50,558 nucleotides of DNA, taken from NCBI GenBank assembly GCA_028819235.1, contig JAPPMC010000247.1:1-50558 (forward strand), written 5' to 3'. The notes under the pieces are model-generated. The model did no database searches. It was not told the origin of the DNA and saw only the letters and a list, made by a program, of their open reading frames with translations. The stretch is from Bryobacterales bacterium. Its GTDB lineage: Bacteria; Acidobacteriota; Terriglobia; Bryobacterales; UBA6623. Below are positions 26,654 to 36,017 of this stretch, in pieces (position 1 is the stretch's first letter; every line of letters starts with the position of its first letter). The position numbers and the translations under genes are program-made.

Positions 26654-28345
26654 TCACCACCCCGGGCAGGGGGCGCTCTCAGTGACTTCGTGCACCGTTC
26701 CGGGCCCAATGTCCCGAATCTCAGTGACAGCCCCGCTAGGCCAGTCCACTGTGAGCTTCGCGGGGCCCTGGTAGGAACCGAGGCCGAAAAACACGCGCGG
26801 ATCCCTTGCCGAGAGATAGCTCCCGGAGCGCGTAACTGTCCTGTGCTGGCGCACACCGGAGGGCGCTTCGAGCGTTAGGCGAGCCCCGAGGCCGTCTCGT
26901 GAGCTGCTGCATCCGCGCACCCGCACGGCCAACCAAGAGTTCCCTGCAGGAGACATGCTGCGCGCGACGTACGGCCGACCGTTGAGGTTCGAAACAACCA
27001 AATCCGGCAGCCCGTCATCGTCCAGATCTCCCATCGCCATCCCGCGGCTGGCCCAAGACCGCTCGAAGATCCGTCCCGCCGATGCGGACACGTCTCGAAG
27101 CTGGCGCCCATCTGACGTGAGGAGAAGCGGTGGCTGGCGATAGCGCACGTGCGGCTGTGACAGTTCAATGTTGTCCATCACGTGTCCGTTGGCGAAGAAG
27201 ACCTCCCTGCGGCCGTCCGCGTCAGCATCAAGGGCAGCAAGACCCCAGCCGGCCAAGAGCTGGCTCGCGGCGCCCAGTCCCGACACCGCGGTCGAGTAGT
27301 CGAACAGCCCATTCCCGGCATTGAAGAACAGGGCGTATCGCTCCTGGGAAAGGGCAGTCACGAGTAAGTCAGGCAGCCCGTCATCGTCCAAATCCTCGAA
27401 GAGCACGCCCATTCCGGCAAACTCGTCCCCGTGGTCGTCGTAGGCGACTCCCGAGTCGAGGCCCTCCTCGGCGAAGCGAGAGTTGCCAAGATTCCGGAAC
27501 AGAAACTGCGGGTGGGAGTCGTTGGCTACCACGATGTCTGTCAATCCGTCAAGGTTGTAGTCCGCGAAGGCAAGCCCGAGGCCCTTGCCTGGATGGCTGG
27601 CGATCCCCGACTCCCCACTAGAGTCCGAGAAAGTACCGTCGCCGTCGTTGCGATAGAAGAGGCTTGATTCGGGCGGGAACAGGTCCGGATGGCAGTAAGA
27701 CCGCCCGTAGGTGGCTTCCATGCCGCACCGGTGGTCGACATCGAACCTCCAACGCATGTAGCGCAGGATCATGAGGTCGAGGTCCCCGTCGTTATCCGCA
27801 TCAAAGAAGCCGGCGCTGGTGGCCCAGCCTTGCGCGGAGATGCCTGACTCCACGGTGACGTCGCGAAACGCACGCCCTCCCTCGTTCAGGTAGAGGGTCG
27901 CCGCTGGAGTGTTCCCGGTGGCGGCCTGCGTCACGAGAAGGTCGGGATCGCCGTCGTTGTCCACGTCCCCTACGGCCGCTCCCATCCCGTATCCCCGTCC
28001 CTGCAATCCGAATCGCTCCGTCGCCTCCGTGAACCGCGAGCCGCCCAGATTCAGGTACAGCCGGTTCCAAAAGCGTCGGTCCGACTTGTCGGGCTCACTG
28101 CCCTCCGGGTGCGGGAAGGCCAAATGGGCGCCATTGACGAAGAAGACGTCCATCCTGCCGTCCAGATTGGCGTCCAGGACTGCAACGCCGCCACCCATCG
28201 TTTCTGGGAGGTACTTGCGCGGTGTGGGAGACGATTGGTGGAGGAACTGTATGCCCGATGCGGCTGTGACGTCTTCGAAGCGCTGGGCAAGAGCCATTGA
28301 TGCTGGCATCAGCAGGATGGCGCAAAGCTGCCCTCGGAGCCGCAC
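26654..28345 (-). CDS. CRTAC1-like FG-GAP/UnbV (ASPIC) repeat protein
   Basis: Secreted beta-propeller protein, 563 residues. Seen: signal peptide (residues 1-20, ending MALA), six or more FG-GAP/VCBS calcium-type repeats with D-x-D-x-D-G loops (GDVDNDGDPDLL, DADNDGDLDLM, DLDDDGLPDLLV), and the C-terminal ASPIC/UnbV domain at about 488-558 (LGARLTLEAPSG, FGLGSYQGPAKLTVDWPSG). Function unknown; such proteins are abundant beside TPR and TonB genes in Acidobacteriota. It starts with GTG at 28345, just nine bases from the ATG of the divergent TPR gene. CATACT at 28352-28357 could be its -10 box. Confidence 0.9.
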   Translation of the reverse strand: MRLRGQLCAILLMPASMALAQRFEDVTAASGIQFLHQSSPTPRKYLPETMGGGVAVLDANLDGRMDVFFVNGAHLAFPHPEGSEPDKSDRRFWNRLYLNLGGSRFTEATERFGLQGRGYGMGAAVGDVDNDGDPDLLVTQAATGNTPAATLYLNEGGRAFRDVTVESGISAQGWATSAGFFDADNDGDLDLMILRYMRWRFDVDHRCGMEATYGRSYCHPDLFPPESSLFYRNDGDGTFSDSSGESGIASHPGKGLGLAFADYNLDGLTDIVVANDSHPQFLFRNLGNSRFAEEGLDSGVAYDDHGDEFAGMGVLFEDLDDDGLPDLLVTALSQERYALFFNAGNGLFDYSTAVSGLGAASQLLAGWGLAALDADADGRREVFFANGHVMDNIELSQPHVRYRQPPLLLTSDGRQLRDVSASAGRIFERSWASRGMAMGDLDDDGLPDLVVSNLNGRPYVARSMSPAGNSWLAVRVRGCSSSRDGLGARLTLEAPSGVRQHRTVTRSGSYLSARDPRVFFGLGSYQGPAKLTVDWPSGAVTEIRDIGPGTVHEVTESAPCPGW

Positions 28346-28354
28346 GGCCCCAGT

Positions 28355-29080
28355 ATGATCGGATCACTCATGCTGCTCCGGGCGCTCCTCGCGTTGATGG
28401 CGGTCGCCGCATTGGCACGAGCGGAGCCGCTGCGGGTAAACCTGGTCACCGACGACGGGCTTCCGCTGCCGGACGCCACAGTGGTCCAAGTCCTCTGCGG
28501 CGGCCGGGACGGCCAGCCCCTTCAGGTAGACTCCACCGGAACGGCCGTTCTAGACGCGCCTAATGACGGTGGCGACTGTGAACTCCAAGCGAGCGCTCCT
28601 GGCTACGACAGCGCCCGGGCCCGGCTGAGCGACCTTCCGCTGGACCCATTGATTCCGGGCATTTCCCTGCGGCGGTTGGGAAAGAACGAGGGGGAGACCA
28701 TCAGCGTCACGCACCTGACCGCGCCAGCCCAAGCCGTAGAGAGCTTCCACGCTGCGGTGCACCTGATGCAGCAGCAAGGAGACGCGAGCGTTCAGGACAT
28801 CCTGTCGCTGCTCACGGCAGCAACGGATGCGTATCCGGGCTACGCGAATGCTTGGTTCGAGATCGGACGCCTACGCCTCGCCGTCGGAGACGTTGCCGAG
28901 GCGGCAGAGGCGCTGGGGCGGGCAATAGAGGCCGACCCATGGTTCGTCAGCCCGTACGAGCCGCTGATGCTGGTGCTACGTGCACTTGGTCGGCCTAGCG
29001 ACGCCGCCGATGCATGCAATGGGCTGCGACGCATCAATCCCGCCTTGCCTCAGGGCTGCCGTGTCGAGGCCTCGCGATGA
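28355..29080 (+). CDS. Exported TPR protein with N-terminal beta domain
   Basis: 241 residues. Seen: signal peptide (LLRALLALMAVAALARA), a beta-rich carboxypeptidase-regulatory-like domain at about 25-110 (VTDDGLPLPDATVVQVLC, GDCELQASAPGYDSARARL), then a helical TPR part at about 125-235 (AWFEIGRLRLAVGDVAEAAEALGRAI is the clearest repeat, residues about 167-192). ATG 28355 or 28370. It is coupled to the next TPR gene by an ATGA overlap and divergent from the UnbV gene. Likely a periplasmic scaffold; specific function unknown. Confidence 0.82.
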   Translation: MIGSLMLLRALLALMAVAALARAEPLRVNLVTDDGLPLPDATVVQVLCGGRDGQPLQVDSTGTAVLDAPNDGGDCELQASAPGYDSARARLSDLPLDPLIPGISLRRLGKNEGETISVTHLTAPAQAVESFHAAVHLMQQQGDASVQDILSLLTAATDAYPGYANAWFEIGRLRLAVGDVAEAAEALGRAIEADPWFVSPYEPLMLVLRALGRPSDAADACNGLRRINPALPQGCRVEASR

Positions 29081-30033
29081 GGACCCTGCTTGCCCGTGCC
29101 ATGCCGGCCGCATCGGGGCTGGCTTGGGCGGCGGTGTCTGTAGCCCAGACTTCGCTGCCCCCAACGCAACTGCCGATCGACCCGAGCGGTCTCGGGATTC
29201 CAGCGACAGTGTCGAGGACGGTGCAGGACGCAATTCGCCGCGATGACTGGAGAACGGCCGAAGCATCCCTGTTCTCTGAGGCCCAGCGCAATACGAGCAA
29301 CGCCGACCTGCAGAGGGCGCTCGGCATCGCCCACTTTCAGGCACACCACTACCTTGCAGCGGCGGCGGCGCTCAGGCGCGCCGACCGGGTCGTGCGGCTG
29401 GACTCCGAGGCGCGCTTTCTGCTGGCCACGGCACACCTGCGCCTCGGCCGCGGCCATTGGGCCAGGGCAGAACTGGAGACTCTCGTCGACTCTGAACCCG
29501 AGCAGCCCCGCTATCGGCTTGCCCTCGCGAGGCTGCATTACGAGGGGCAGCGGTTTCTTGCGGGCGCGGAGCAACTCCGCAGCGCGCTTGAGCGGGCACC
29601 GAGGCTCCCGGAGGCGCGTGATTTGCTCGGGCAATGTCTGGAGGGCCTTGGGCAGGCGGAGGCCGCAGAGGCAGAATACAGAGCGGCCATCGCGCTCAAC
29701 GCGCAAAGGGGCGCGGCGTCACCCTGGCCGCACTATCACCTTGGAAGCATGCTTCACGACCTCGGCGACCTTAGCGCGGCTAGAGGGGCGCTGCAGGCCG
29801 CGGCCACGGCCGATCCGCGGCACGTCAGCACACTCGTTGAACTCGGCATCGTGCTTGCAAAGATGAGCGAGCTGAGACCCGCAAGGACGGCTCTGGAAGC
29901 GGCCCGCCGGGAGCGCCCGGACGACCCCAGAATCCACTACGCGCTGGCCAAGGTATACAGGCAGCTTGGCCTCGAAGAGCTGGCCAGAGGTGCGGCCGCC
30001 CGCTTTCGCGCCTTAGCGAGCGACGGGCGCTAG
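29077..30033 (+). CDS. Exported TPR repeat protein
   Basis: 318 residues. Seen: short signal-like N-terminus (ARAMPAASGLAWAAVSVAQ) and about seven tandem TPR units from residue 55 to 310 with the usual A/G/Y positions (DLQRALGIAHFQAHHYLAAAAALRRA, ARDLLGQCLEGLGQAEAAEAEY). ATG 29077 overlaps the previous stop (ATGA), so the two TPR genes form one operon. It ends 106 bases before the TonB receptor, whose own promoter lies in between. Function unknown; a partner of the receptor or of the UnbV protein is possible. Confidence 0.82.
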   Translation: MRTLLARAMPAASGLAWAAVSVAQTSLPPTQLPIDPSGLGIPATVSRTVQDAIRRDDWRTAEASLFSEAQRNTSNADLQRALGIAHFQAHHYLAAAAALRRADRVVRLDSEARFLLATAHLRLGRGHWARAELETLVDSEPEQPRYRLALARLHYEGQRFLAGAEQLRSALERAPRLPEARDLLGQCLEGLGQAEAAEAEYRAAIALNAQRGAASPWPHYHLGSMLHDLGDLSAARGALQAAATADPRHVSTLVELGIVLAKMSELRPARTALEAARRERPDDPRIHYALAKVYRQLGLEELARGAAARFRALASDGR

Positions 30034-30045
30034 CTCCGCTCAGGA

Positions 30046-30074
30046 TTGACCATTCGTGGCCAAGGCGGTACTAT
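30046..30074 (+). promoter_or_regulatory. Sigma-70 type promoter of the TonB receptor
   Basis: -35 TTGACC (30046-30051) and -10 TACTAT (30069-30074) separated by exactly 17 bases; predicted transcript start near 30081, leaving a leader of about 60 bases before the TTG start at 30140. Confidence 0.65.
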
Positions 30075-30125
30075 AGGCGCAGTTGGGGGTTCGTCTCCTC
30101 TACAGTGTGCGAACCAGTCTGATTC

Positions 30126-30131
30126 AGGGGG
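30126..30131 (+). promoter_or_regulatory. Shine-Dalgarno AGGGGG deciding a TTG start
   Basis: AGGGGG ends eight bases before the TTG codon at 30140. This supports 30140 rather than the upstream TTG at 30083 as start of the TonB receptor. Confidence 0.6.
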
Positions 30132-30139
30132 TACTTAAA

Positions 30140-33100
30140 TTGACAAATCTAACTCTCCGCCTGCTCGGGGCAGGAATCCTCTCTCTGGGCCTAGGATTCG
30201 CGCAGACCAGCGGAACCATCCAAGGAACGGTCACTGACGACACAGGTGCGGTCATTCCAGGGGCCCAAGTCGCCGTTGCGAACCTCGAGACGGGTACGCA
30301 GAGTGACGTAACCACGAACGAGGTGGGCTTCTTCTCAGTGCCCGGCCTCAACCAAGGCCTTTATTCCGTGGTGTGCTCATCGGACGGCTTCGCCAGCAAG
30401 GAGTTCTCAGAGGTCCGTCTAGAAGTTCAGCAGACCATGCGCATCGACTGCGCAATGTCGGTCGGCTCAGTCACTGAGACGGTCGAGGTCAGCGCAGCGG
30501 CAATCTTGATCCAGTCGGAGAAGACCGAGGTCGGCCAGGTCATCGACTCAAAGCGGATCCTCGAGATGCCGCTCAATGGGCGCAATTACCTAGAGCTGGC
30601 AAAGTTCACCGTTGGCGTGCTGCCATCCCGGGAGATGGGCAAGGGCACGCGGCACGACGGCGTGATGGGTGGCGAAGGCGGCATCCTGGCCGTCGGGATG
30701 CACGCGGCACAGACGAACGTGCTGCTGGACGGCGCCGACAACTCGTCGCGCAACTCCGGCGGCGCTCTTGGTTTCCAGGCGCAGGCGACGAAGCCATCGG
30801 TCGATGCCGTCGGCGAGTTCAAGGTGGTGACGAACAACACCTCTGCCGAGTACGGCTATCGGATGGGCGCCAAGGTGCTGGTCAGCACCAAGACAGGCAC
30901 GAACGAGTTCCACGGCTCGCTGTTCGAATTCATCCGCAATGACAAGCTCGATGGCACGAACTTCATGGCCAATCGGACCGGTTCGCCTAAGCCCACGCTG
31001 CGGCGCAACCAGTACGGAGGCACCTTCGGAGGACCCTTCATCCGCAACAAGCTCTTCGGATTCTTCAGCTTTCAGGGAACCAAGAATCGAGCGGGCCAGA
31101 GCTTCATCAGCTCCGTTCCGAGCCAGTCGGCGTTAGGGGGCGACTTCTCGATGCAGCCCGATCCGGACCGCCGGATCTACGATCCCGGGACCTTGAATGA
31201 GGGCACGCGCGCAGCTTTCCCTAATTTCATGATCCCATCCACTCGGTTCGATCCTGTCTCCATGGCGCTGCTGGCAAACTACCCGGCGCCGAACATTTCT
31301 GGCAGGGAGAACCTGAGGAACAACTTCTTCTTCTCGCCGTCGGATACGATCGACCACGATCAATACGACATCCGCATCGACTACAACATCAACGACGCGA
31401 ACCGTTGGTTTGCCCGATACTCGATCCGCGACGAGTTCGTGCTCCAGAACGGGCCGCTGCCGCTACCAGCAGTTGGTGGTGTCGGGCAGACGATCGATCT
31501 TCCGGGTCAGAATTGGGCCTCAGCGCTGAACACAACGTTTGGGCCGACTACGTTCAACGAGTTGCGATTCGGCTATACTTTCTTTCCGACCCGTTTCGAC
31601 ATCCCGCTGACAGAGCCGATGAATGAACGGTTCGGCGTTAAGGGCGCTCCGGGGGACGCGCTCGACGATGGCCTGAACCACGGCTATGCCCTGTCGAGGC
31701 CGTCAGGGTTCAGAGACCTTGGACCGCGTGGGTTCTGGCCGAACGTCAACAAGATGGACAACCTCCAGATCTCGGACAACTTCACGATCGTCAAGGGCAG
31801 CCACACCATCAAATTCGGGTTGGAGTACCGCCGGACGCAGATCCCCCGGTCGCCTTCAAGACACCGTCGCGGCCGGTTCATTTTCGACGGCGTCTTCACT
31901 TCGGAGACGCCCCAAAGCCCCGCAAGCCGCGGAGCGACAGGCAACTCGGTGGCAGACATGATGCTAGGCTGGGCATCCAACGGGATTTGGGGATGGCCTA
32001 ACGGAGAGGAGTACGTGGCCAACTACTACGGTTTCTTCGTGCAGGACGACTACAAAGTGACCTCTCGCCTCACCCTGAACCTCGGCCTGCGCTACGAGAT
32101 CTTCGGACTGCCGCACTTCCCCGATCCGGACAGCCACACTCTTAACACGACGATCGGCAACTTCATCTCGGAGATCAACGGCCGCACGATCAGCCCTGAA
32201 GAGCGGCTTCCGAGGAACCGAGGTGGATTCACCGGGGACGACTTCCTGCAGTTCTTCAGGCGGCCTACCGACGGATCCGACACCGGCGGCGACCCGGATC
32301 TGAATAACTTCGCGCCTCGACTGGGGATCGCCTACCGGATCAATGACAGGACTGTCGTCCGAGCGGGTGCTGGCATCTTCTTCGGCGAGCACGACATCGT
32401 ACAGGGCCAAGCGGCACGATTCTTCACGGGCCCGCCGTTCTCGAACGAACTGACCTTCCCGCAGGGAAGAGATATCAGCAACTTCATCGTGCGGGAGGGA
32501 TTTCCCGCGGCGAGCCGCACAGGCCTTCCGCGTCGTAGCTTGAGCGTAAACACGGTTGTTGACGGAACTTGGCCGCAATTCTACGCCGGCCAGTGGTTCT
32601 TAGACCTTCAGCGTGAGCTGCCCGGCAACACACTGCTGACGATCGGCTACAACGGAACGGCGACGAACCAGATTCCGAGTGCAGTGAACATCAATCGCCC
32701 CATGACCCCGGACCCGGTGGTCCAGCACCAGAGGCGCCGCAATCGCGACTACTTCAACAGCGTGAACATGCGCGGCGGAACGTACCTGAACCAGAACTAC
32801 AACTCGCTCACGATCAAGGGCGAAAAGCGCTTCACCGGCGGCTTCACTTTCCTGAGTTCGTTTACATGGGCGCACAACATCGACGTGGTCAACGAGAATC
32901 TGACCACGGGCACGACCTCCCAGCAGCGGTTCACCTACGACCAGTCCATAGAACGCGGGAACGCTTCGCTGGACCGCCGCTTGGCATACGTCACCAGCAT
33001 CGTGTACGAGCTTCCGTTCGGGCCTGGAAAGGGCCGGCTAGAGTCAGGCCCAGGTTCATGGATACTCGGGGGCTGGCAGATCGGCGGAATCCTGAACTTT

Positions 33101-33508
33101 CTCGGAGGGACGCCGGATAGCCACTCCATCAACCAAAACACGACCAACGTAGGCGGCGCGAACCGAGGCGATGTCGCCGGAGACATCAACCTGCCCGCGG
33201 GCCAACGAACCATCGACCGCTGGTTCAACACCGACGCGATCGTGCCCGGCAAGCCGGGCGTTATCGACAATGCCGGCCGGAACCTGATCTGGGGACCGGG
33301 GACCACGGCGGTCGACTTTTCGCTGGCGCGCAGGTTTGCCCTGCCTTGGGAGGGTGACTACATCCAGTTCCGGTTCGAGTCCTTCAACTTCACCAACACA
33401 CCCGTCTTCGGACGGCCGAACACCTCCATCGGCAGGCCGGCCGCAGGAACGATCAACACGGCGGGGGAGCCGCGCCGGATTCAATTCGGCCTGAAGTGGG
33501 TCTTCTAG
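30140..33508 (+). CDS. Oar-like TonB-dependent receptor
   Basis: Outer-membrane receptor, 1122 residues, of the large carboxypeptidase-regulatory-domain class typical of Acidobacteriota. Seen: signal peptide (LLGAGILSLGLGFA); CarboxypepD_reg domain at about 22-105 (GTIQGTVTDDTGAVIPGAQV, VGFFSVPGL); plug domain at about 130-260 (LEMPLNGRNYLELA, NVLLDGADNS, VDAVGEFKVVTNNTSAEYG); then a beta-barrel with paired aromatic strands (NQYGGTFGGPFIRNKLFGF) ending in the outer-membrane C-terminal Phe (KWVF). The start TTG is chosen from the Shine-Dalgarno sequence and signal peptide. Uptake of polymers, peptides or siderophores is inferred; substrate unknown. Followed by a strong terminator. Confidence 0.93.
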   Translation: MTNLTLRLLGAGILSLGLGFAQTSGTIQGTVTDDTGAVIPGAQVAVANLETGTQSDVTTNEVGFFSVPGLNQGLYSVVCSSDGFASKEFSEVRLEVQQTMRIDCAMSVGSVTETVEVSAAAILIQSEKTEVGQVIDSKRILEMPLNGRNYLELAKFTVGVLPSREMGKGTRHDGVMGGEGGILAVGMHAAQTNVLLDGADNSSRNSGGALGFQAQATKPSVDAVGEFKVVTNNTSAEYGYRMGAKVLVSTKTGTNEFHGSLFEFIRNDKLDGTNFMANRTGSPKPTLRRNQYGGTFGGPFIRNKLFGFFSFQGTKNRAGQSFISSVPSQSALGGDFSMQPDPDRRIYDPGTLNEGTRAAFPNFMIPSTRFDPVSMALLANYPAPNISGRENLRNNFFFSPSDTIDHDQYDIRIDYNINDANRWFARYSIRDEFVLQNGPLPLPAVGGVGQTIDLPGQNWASALNTTFGPTTFNELRFGYTFFPTRFDIPLTEPMNERFGVKGAPGDALDDGLNHGYALSRPSGFRDLGPRGFWPNVNKMDNLQISDNFTIVKGSHTIKFGLEYRRTQIPRSPSRHRRGRFIFDGVFTSETPQSPASRGATGNSVADMMLGWASNGIWGWPNGEEYVANYYGFFVQDDYKVTSRLTLNLGLRYEIFGLPHFPDPDSHTLNTTIGNFISEINGRTISPEERLPRNRGGFTGDDFLQFFRRPTDGSDTGGDPDLNNFAPRLGIAYRINDRTVVRAGAGIFFGEHDIVQGQAARFFTGPPFSNELTFPQGRDISNFIVREGFPAASRTGLPRRSLSVNTVVDGTWPQFYAGQWFLDLQRELPGNTLLTIGYNGTATNQIPSAVNINRPMTPDPVVQHQRRRNRDYFNSVNMRGGTYLNQNYNSLTIKGEKRFTGGFTFLSSFTWAHNIDVVNENLTTGTTSQQRFTYDQSIERGNASLDRRLAYVTSIVYELPFGPGKGRLESGPGSWILGGWQIGGILNFLGGTPDSHSINQNTTNVGGANRGDVAGDINLPAGQRTIDRWFNTDAIVPGKPGVIDNAGRNLIWGPGTTAVDFSLARRFALPWEGDYIQFRFESFNFTNTPVFGRPNTSIGRPAAGTINTAGEPRRIQFGLKWVF

Positions 33509-33535
33509 ACGAATTCGCAGAAACACCAACCGATT

Positions 33536-33565
33536 GGCGGGCACCTCTCCAGGTGTCCGCCTTTT
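33536..33565 (+). terminator. Rho-independent terminator after the TonB receptor
   Basis: 11-bp stem GGCGGGCACCT / AGGTGTCCGCC (one G-T wobble in the RNA), loop CTCC, followed by TTTT at 33562-33565, starting 28 bases after the stop codon. Confidence 0.88.
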
Positions 33566-33907
33566 CCATTTGGGACTCCCGGAGGCCGCCGATGGGAGTC
33601 TGTTCGGACCTCGGCAACCGGTGCCGGGGGGCTGGCCCGAAGGCCGCGGTCTTGCGTCGGGAAGCGCACGGTGACGATGCCGAGCCAGCGTTCCCATCGC
33701 GGCTGCATTCTGCCGGGTGGCCACACCGACGAGCATTGCGAGGCTGCCTCGATCGCGGATCTCGCTCTTGCCATCCCGTCTAGGTTTGTGCCAGTTGCGC
33801 CTCCAGCCGCGATCTCACACTGTGATCCGGGATTGGGAGGCCCGCTCCGAAGATTGGTGCAACGTATTTGGTGGTTCCCGGGGCCTATTCCCTGTGCGGC
33901 CAAGGCT
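33566..33907. other. Intergenic region, nothing recognised
   Basis: About 340 bases between the terminator and the convergent ThDP enzyme. Open frames exist on both strands but overlap one another, lack ribosome binding sites and resemble no family. Confidence 0.4.
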
Positions 33908-35548
33908 TCAGAATCTTGAGATTTCCAACTCCTTGGATGTGATGAATTCCAGCAGGGCCGGGACTCCTTGCTCCGTCTTGGCGATTCCGCGCCGGATCGC
34001 GGGGACGATCTCCTCGGGATCGGTCACCCGCTCGCCGTAGCCACCCAGGGCCTTCGCGAGCTCGGCGTAATTCCCGGATATGTCCGTGCTGCCATAGCGA
34101 TCCGTCGCGACAGGCATCACGGGGATCTCGATCGCCATCGAGAAGTTGTTCGAGAGGATGGAGAGGATAGGGATTCGCTCCCGGACCGCGGTCTCGAAGT
34201 CCATTCCGGTGAAGCCGATCGCCGCGTCGCCCCACCAGTTGATGCACAGCTTGTCCGGACATTCCAGTTTGGCGCCCATGGCAAGCCCCAATCCCATGCC
34301 CAGCTGTGTAGTCTTCCCCCATCCGATGTAGCTGAGCGGTGTCTCCGAACGCCAGAACGGCGTCAGTTGGTCGCGAGGGCTGCCAGCGTCGTGAGTGATG
34401 ATCGTGTTTCGCACATCTACAGTCGACTCAAGGTCACGGATGACGCGGTAAGGGCTGATCGGCACAGCTCCAGAATCGAGCTTTGCGCCCCAGTGCTGTC
34501 GCCATTCGCGATGGATGGCCGCAATCTCGGCCGCAACGGACTTGGCGCGGCCGCGCGGCTTCGGCACCAGCCGCCGAATCTCGTCCACCAGAGCTGCCAG
34601 CACCAGCCGAGCGTCGCCGACGAGTCCAACGTCGATTACGGCGTCCTTGTGCAGGTCCGCCGTGTCGATAGTCGACTGGACGACGGTCGCCTTGCCGAGA
34701 TACTTCGGCCAAGGAATCCCGAATACGGTCTGGGTGAAGCTCGCCCCGATGCCGCAGATCGCATCGGCGCTTGCAAGAAACACGTCCAGTTCCTTCGAGT
34801 ATGCCCGCCCTCCCGACTGTAGTGACAGCGGGTGCGTCTCGGGAAAGGCACTCTTACCCTCGATGCTGGTGGTGACAGGAGCCTCCAACAGTTCGGCGAG
34901 TGCGCGCAGTTCCTGCCAAGCCCGACCGTAGTGGACACCCTGCCCGGCGTAGATCACTGGACGGGTGGCAGCGACAAGAATCTTGGCCGCCTCTCGCACG
35001 GCTTGCGGGTCGGGACCGCCGCGCGTGCGGATCGAAGGGCGGTAGTCCAGCTCGCCCGGATAGTCCTCGACCAGCAGGTCCCACGGCAATTCGACCAAGC
35101 ATGGCCCGGGCCGCCCGTTCGTTGCCTGTGTGAAGGCTCTTCGGATCGCGTTCGGAACTTCGGAAGCCAGAGTGACCTGCTCCACCGACTTGGTGACGTG
35201 CTGGAAGTTGACGAGCGAGCTGAAGCTCGGCGGGACATTCGTACGGGCCCGCCCGTAGCCCGCCGGCAGCACGACCAAGGGAACGGACTCACTATACGCT
35301 TGGGCGATTCCGCCGAACGCGTTCTCGGTCCCGGGGCCGTGCTGCATGCTGAAGACCCCGACCCTCCTTCCCGAACTGAGGCGACCGACCGCCTCGGCCA
35401 TGTGCAGGCCTGTCCGCTCTTGACGGACCACTACCGGGCGGATACCTTCCTCGGCGCAGCTCTCAATGACCGGATTGATCGGATAGGCGAATAGGCGATC
35501 CACGCCTTCCTGCCTGAGCATCTTTGCGATGGCGCGCGATACCTTCAT
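33908..35548 (-). CDS. Thiamine diphosphate-dependent enzyme (acetolactate synthase-like)
   Basis: ThDP enzyme of the acetolactate synthase/benzoylformate decarboxylase superfamily, 546 residues. Seen: N-terminal PYR domain with catalytic Glu44 (RQERTGLHMAEAVG), a central FAD/NAD-type domain (about 190-330, with KILVAATRPVIYAG), and the C-terminal PP domain with the ThDP/Mg motif starting GDA at 440-442 and ending NN at 467-468. Position 442 is Ala where most members have Gly. ATG 35548 is preceded by GAGG at a 5-base spacing, which fixes the start; the open frame runs 450 bases further upstream. A decarboxylase or carboligase of unknown substrate; no regulatory subunit (ilvN) is adjacent, arguing against branched-chain synthesis. 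Confidence 0.88.
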   Translation of the reverse strand: MKVSRAIAKMLRQEGVDRLFAYPINPVIESCAEEGIRPVVVRQERTGLHMAEAVGRLSSGRRVGVFSMQHGPGTENAFGGIAQAYSESVPLVVLPAGYGRARTNVPPSFSSLVNFQHVTKSVEQVTLASEVPNAIRRAFTQATNGRPGPCLVELPWDLLVEDYPGELDYRPSIRTRGGPDPQAVREAAKILVAATRPVIYAGQGVHYGRAWQELRALAELLEAPVTTSIEGKSAFPETHPLSLQSGGRAYSKELDVFLASADAICGIGASFTQTVFGIPWPKYLGKATVVQSTIDTADLHKDAVIDVGLVGDARLVLAALVDEIRRLVPKPRGRAKSVAAEIAAIHREWRQHWGAKLDSGAVPISPYRVIRDLESTVDVRNTIITHDAGSPRDQLTPFWRSETPLSYIGWGKTTQLGMGLGLAMGAKLECPDKLCINWWGDAAIGFTGMDFETAVRERIPILSILSNNFSMAIEIPVMPVATDRYGSTDISGNYAELAKALGGYGERVTDPEEIVPAIRRGIAKTEQGVPALLEFITSKELEISRF

Positions 35549-36017
35549 TGGATCCTCGCGGACTGGCGGAGGGAGTCTGCAATGGGCTTTCGAGAGTGCA
35601 CCGCTACATCGTAGCCACGCGATGCCCGGAGGTCGTATCGTTGCGGAGACCCGAGGTGGCCGGACCCCAGACCCGATCCGCAGTGCCACGTGCCCGTTGC
35701 CTGCGTTCTGGTCCTGTCCTTGAACTGGCCCACGACTCTCCGGGAGCAAATTGCTTGACGCCCGTCGAGCACCGCTAGACCTGCCAGCGGGAGCCGCTGC
35801 CAACGTGCGGTCACTGAGGGTCCGGACACCTTGAAAGTGCGTTCGCCCGCGGACCTCCGCGCAGACGAACACTGACTGGGTGGCAGTATTCGGCAAGTCT
35901 CGACCAGTGCTTGAGATCTGCGAGATCAGCGGACCTGACACACACGGGGCACTTGGCGAGCTGGACTCGGCTGAAGATCTTTCTGGACGCGAGGCCACCC
36001 CAGGGAGGGATCGGTCC
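35549..36017. other. Intergenic region, nothing recognised
   Basis: About 470 bases between two minus-strand genes. It contains GAGG at 35554-35557 (Shine-Dalgarno of the ThDP gene) and no convincing promoter pair, repeat or gene remnant. Confidence 0.4.

Noticed and set aside
35551..35998. Upstream extension of the ThDP enzyme frame
   Set aside because: Low-complexity translation, and GAGG at 35554-35557 points to ATG 35548.
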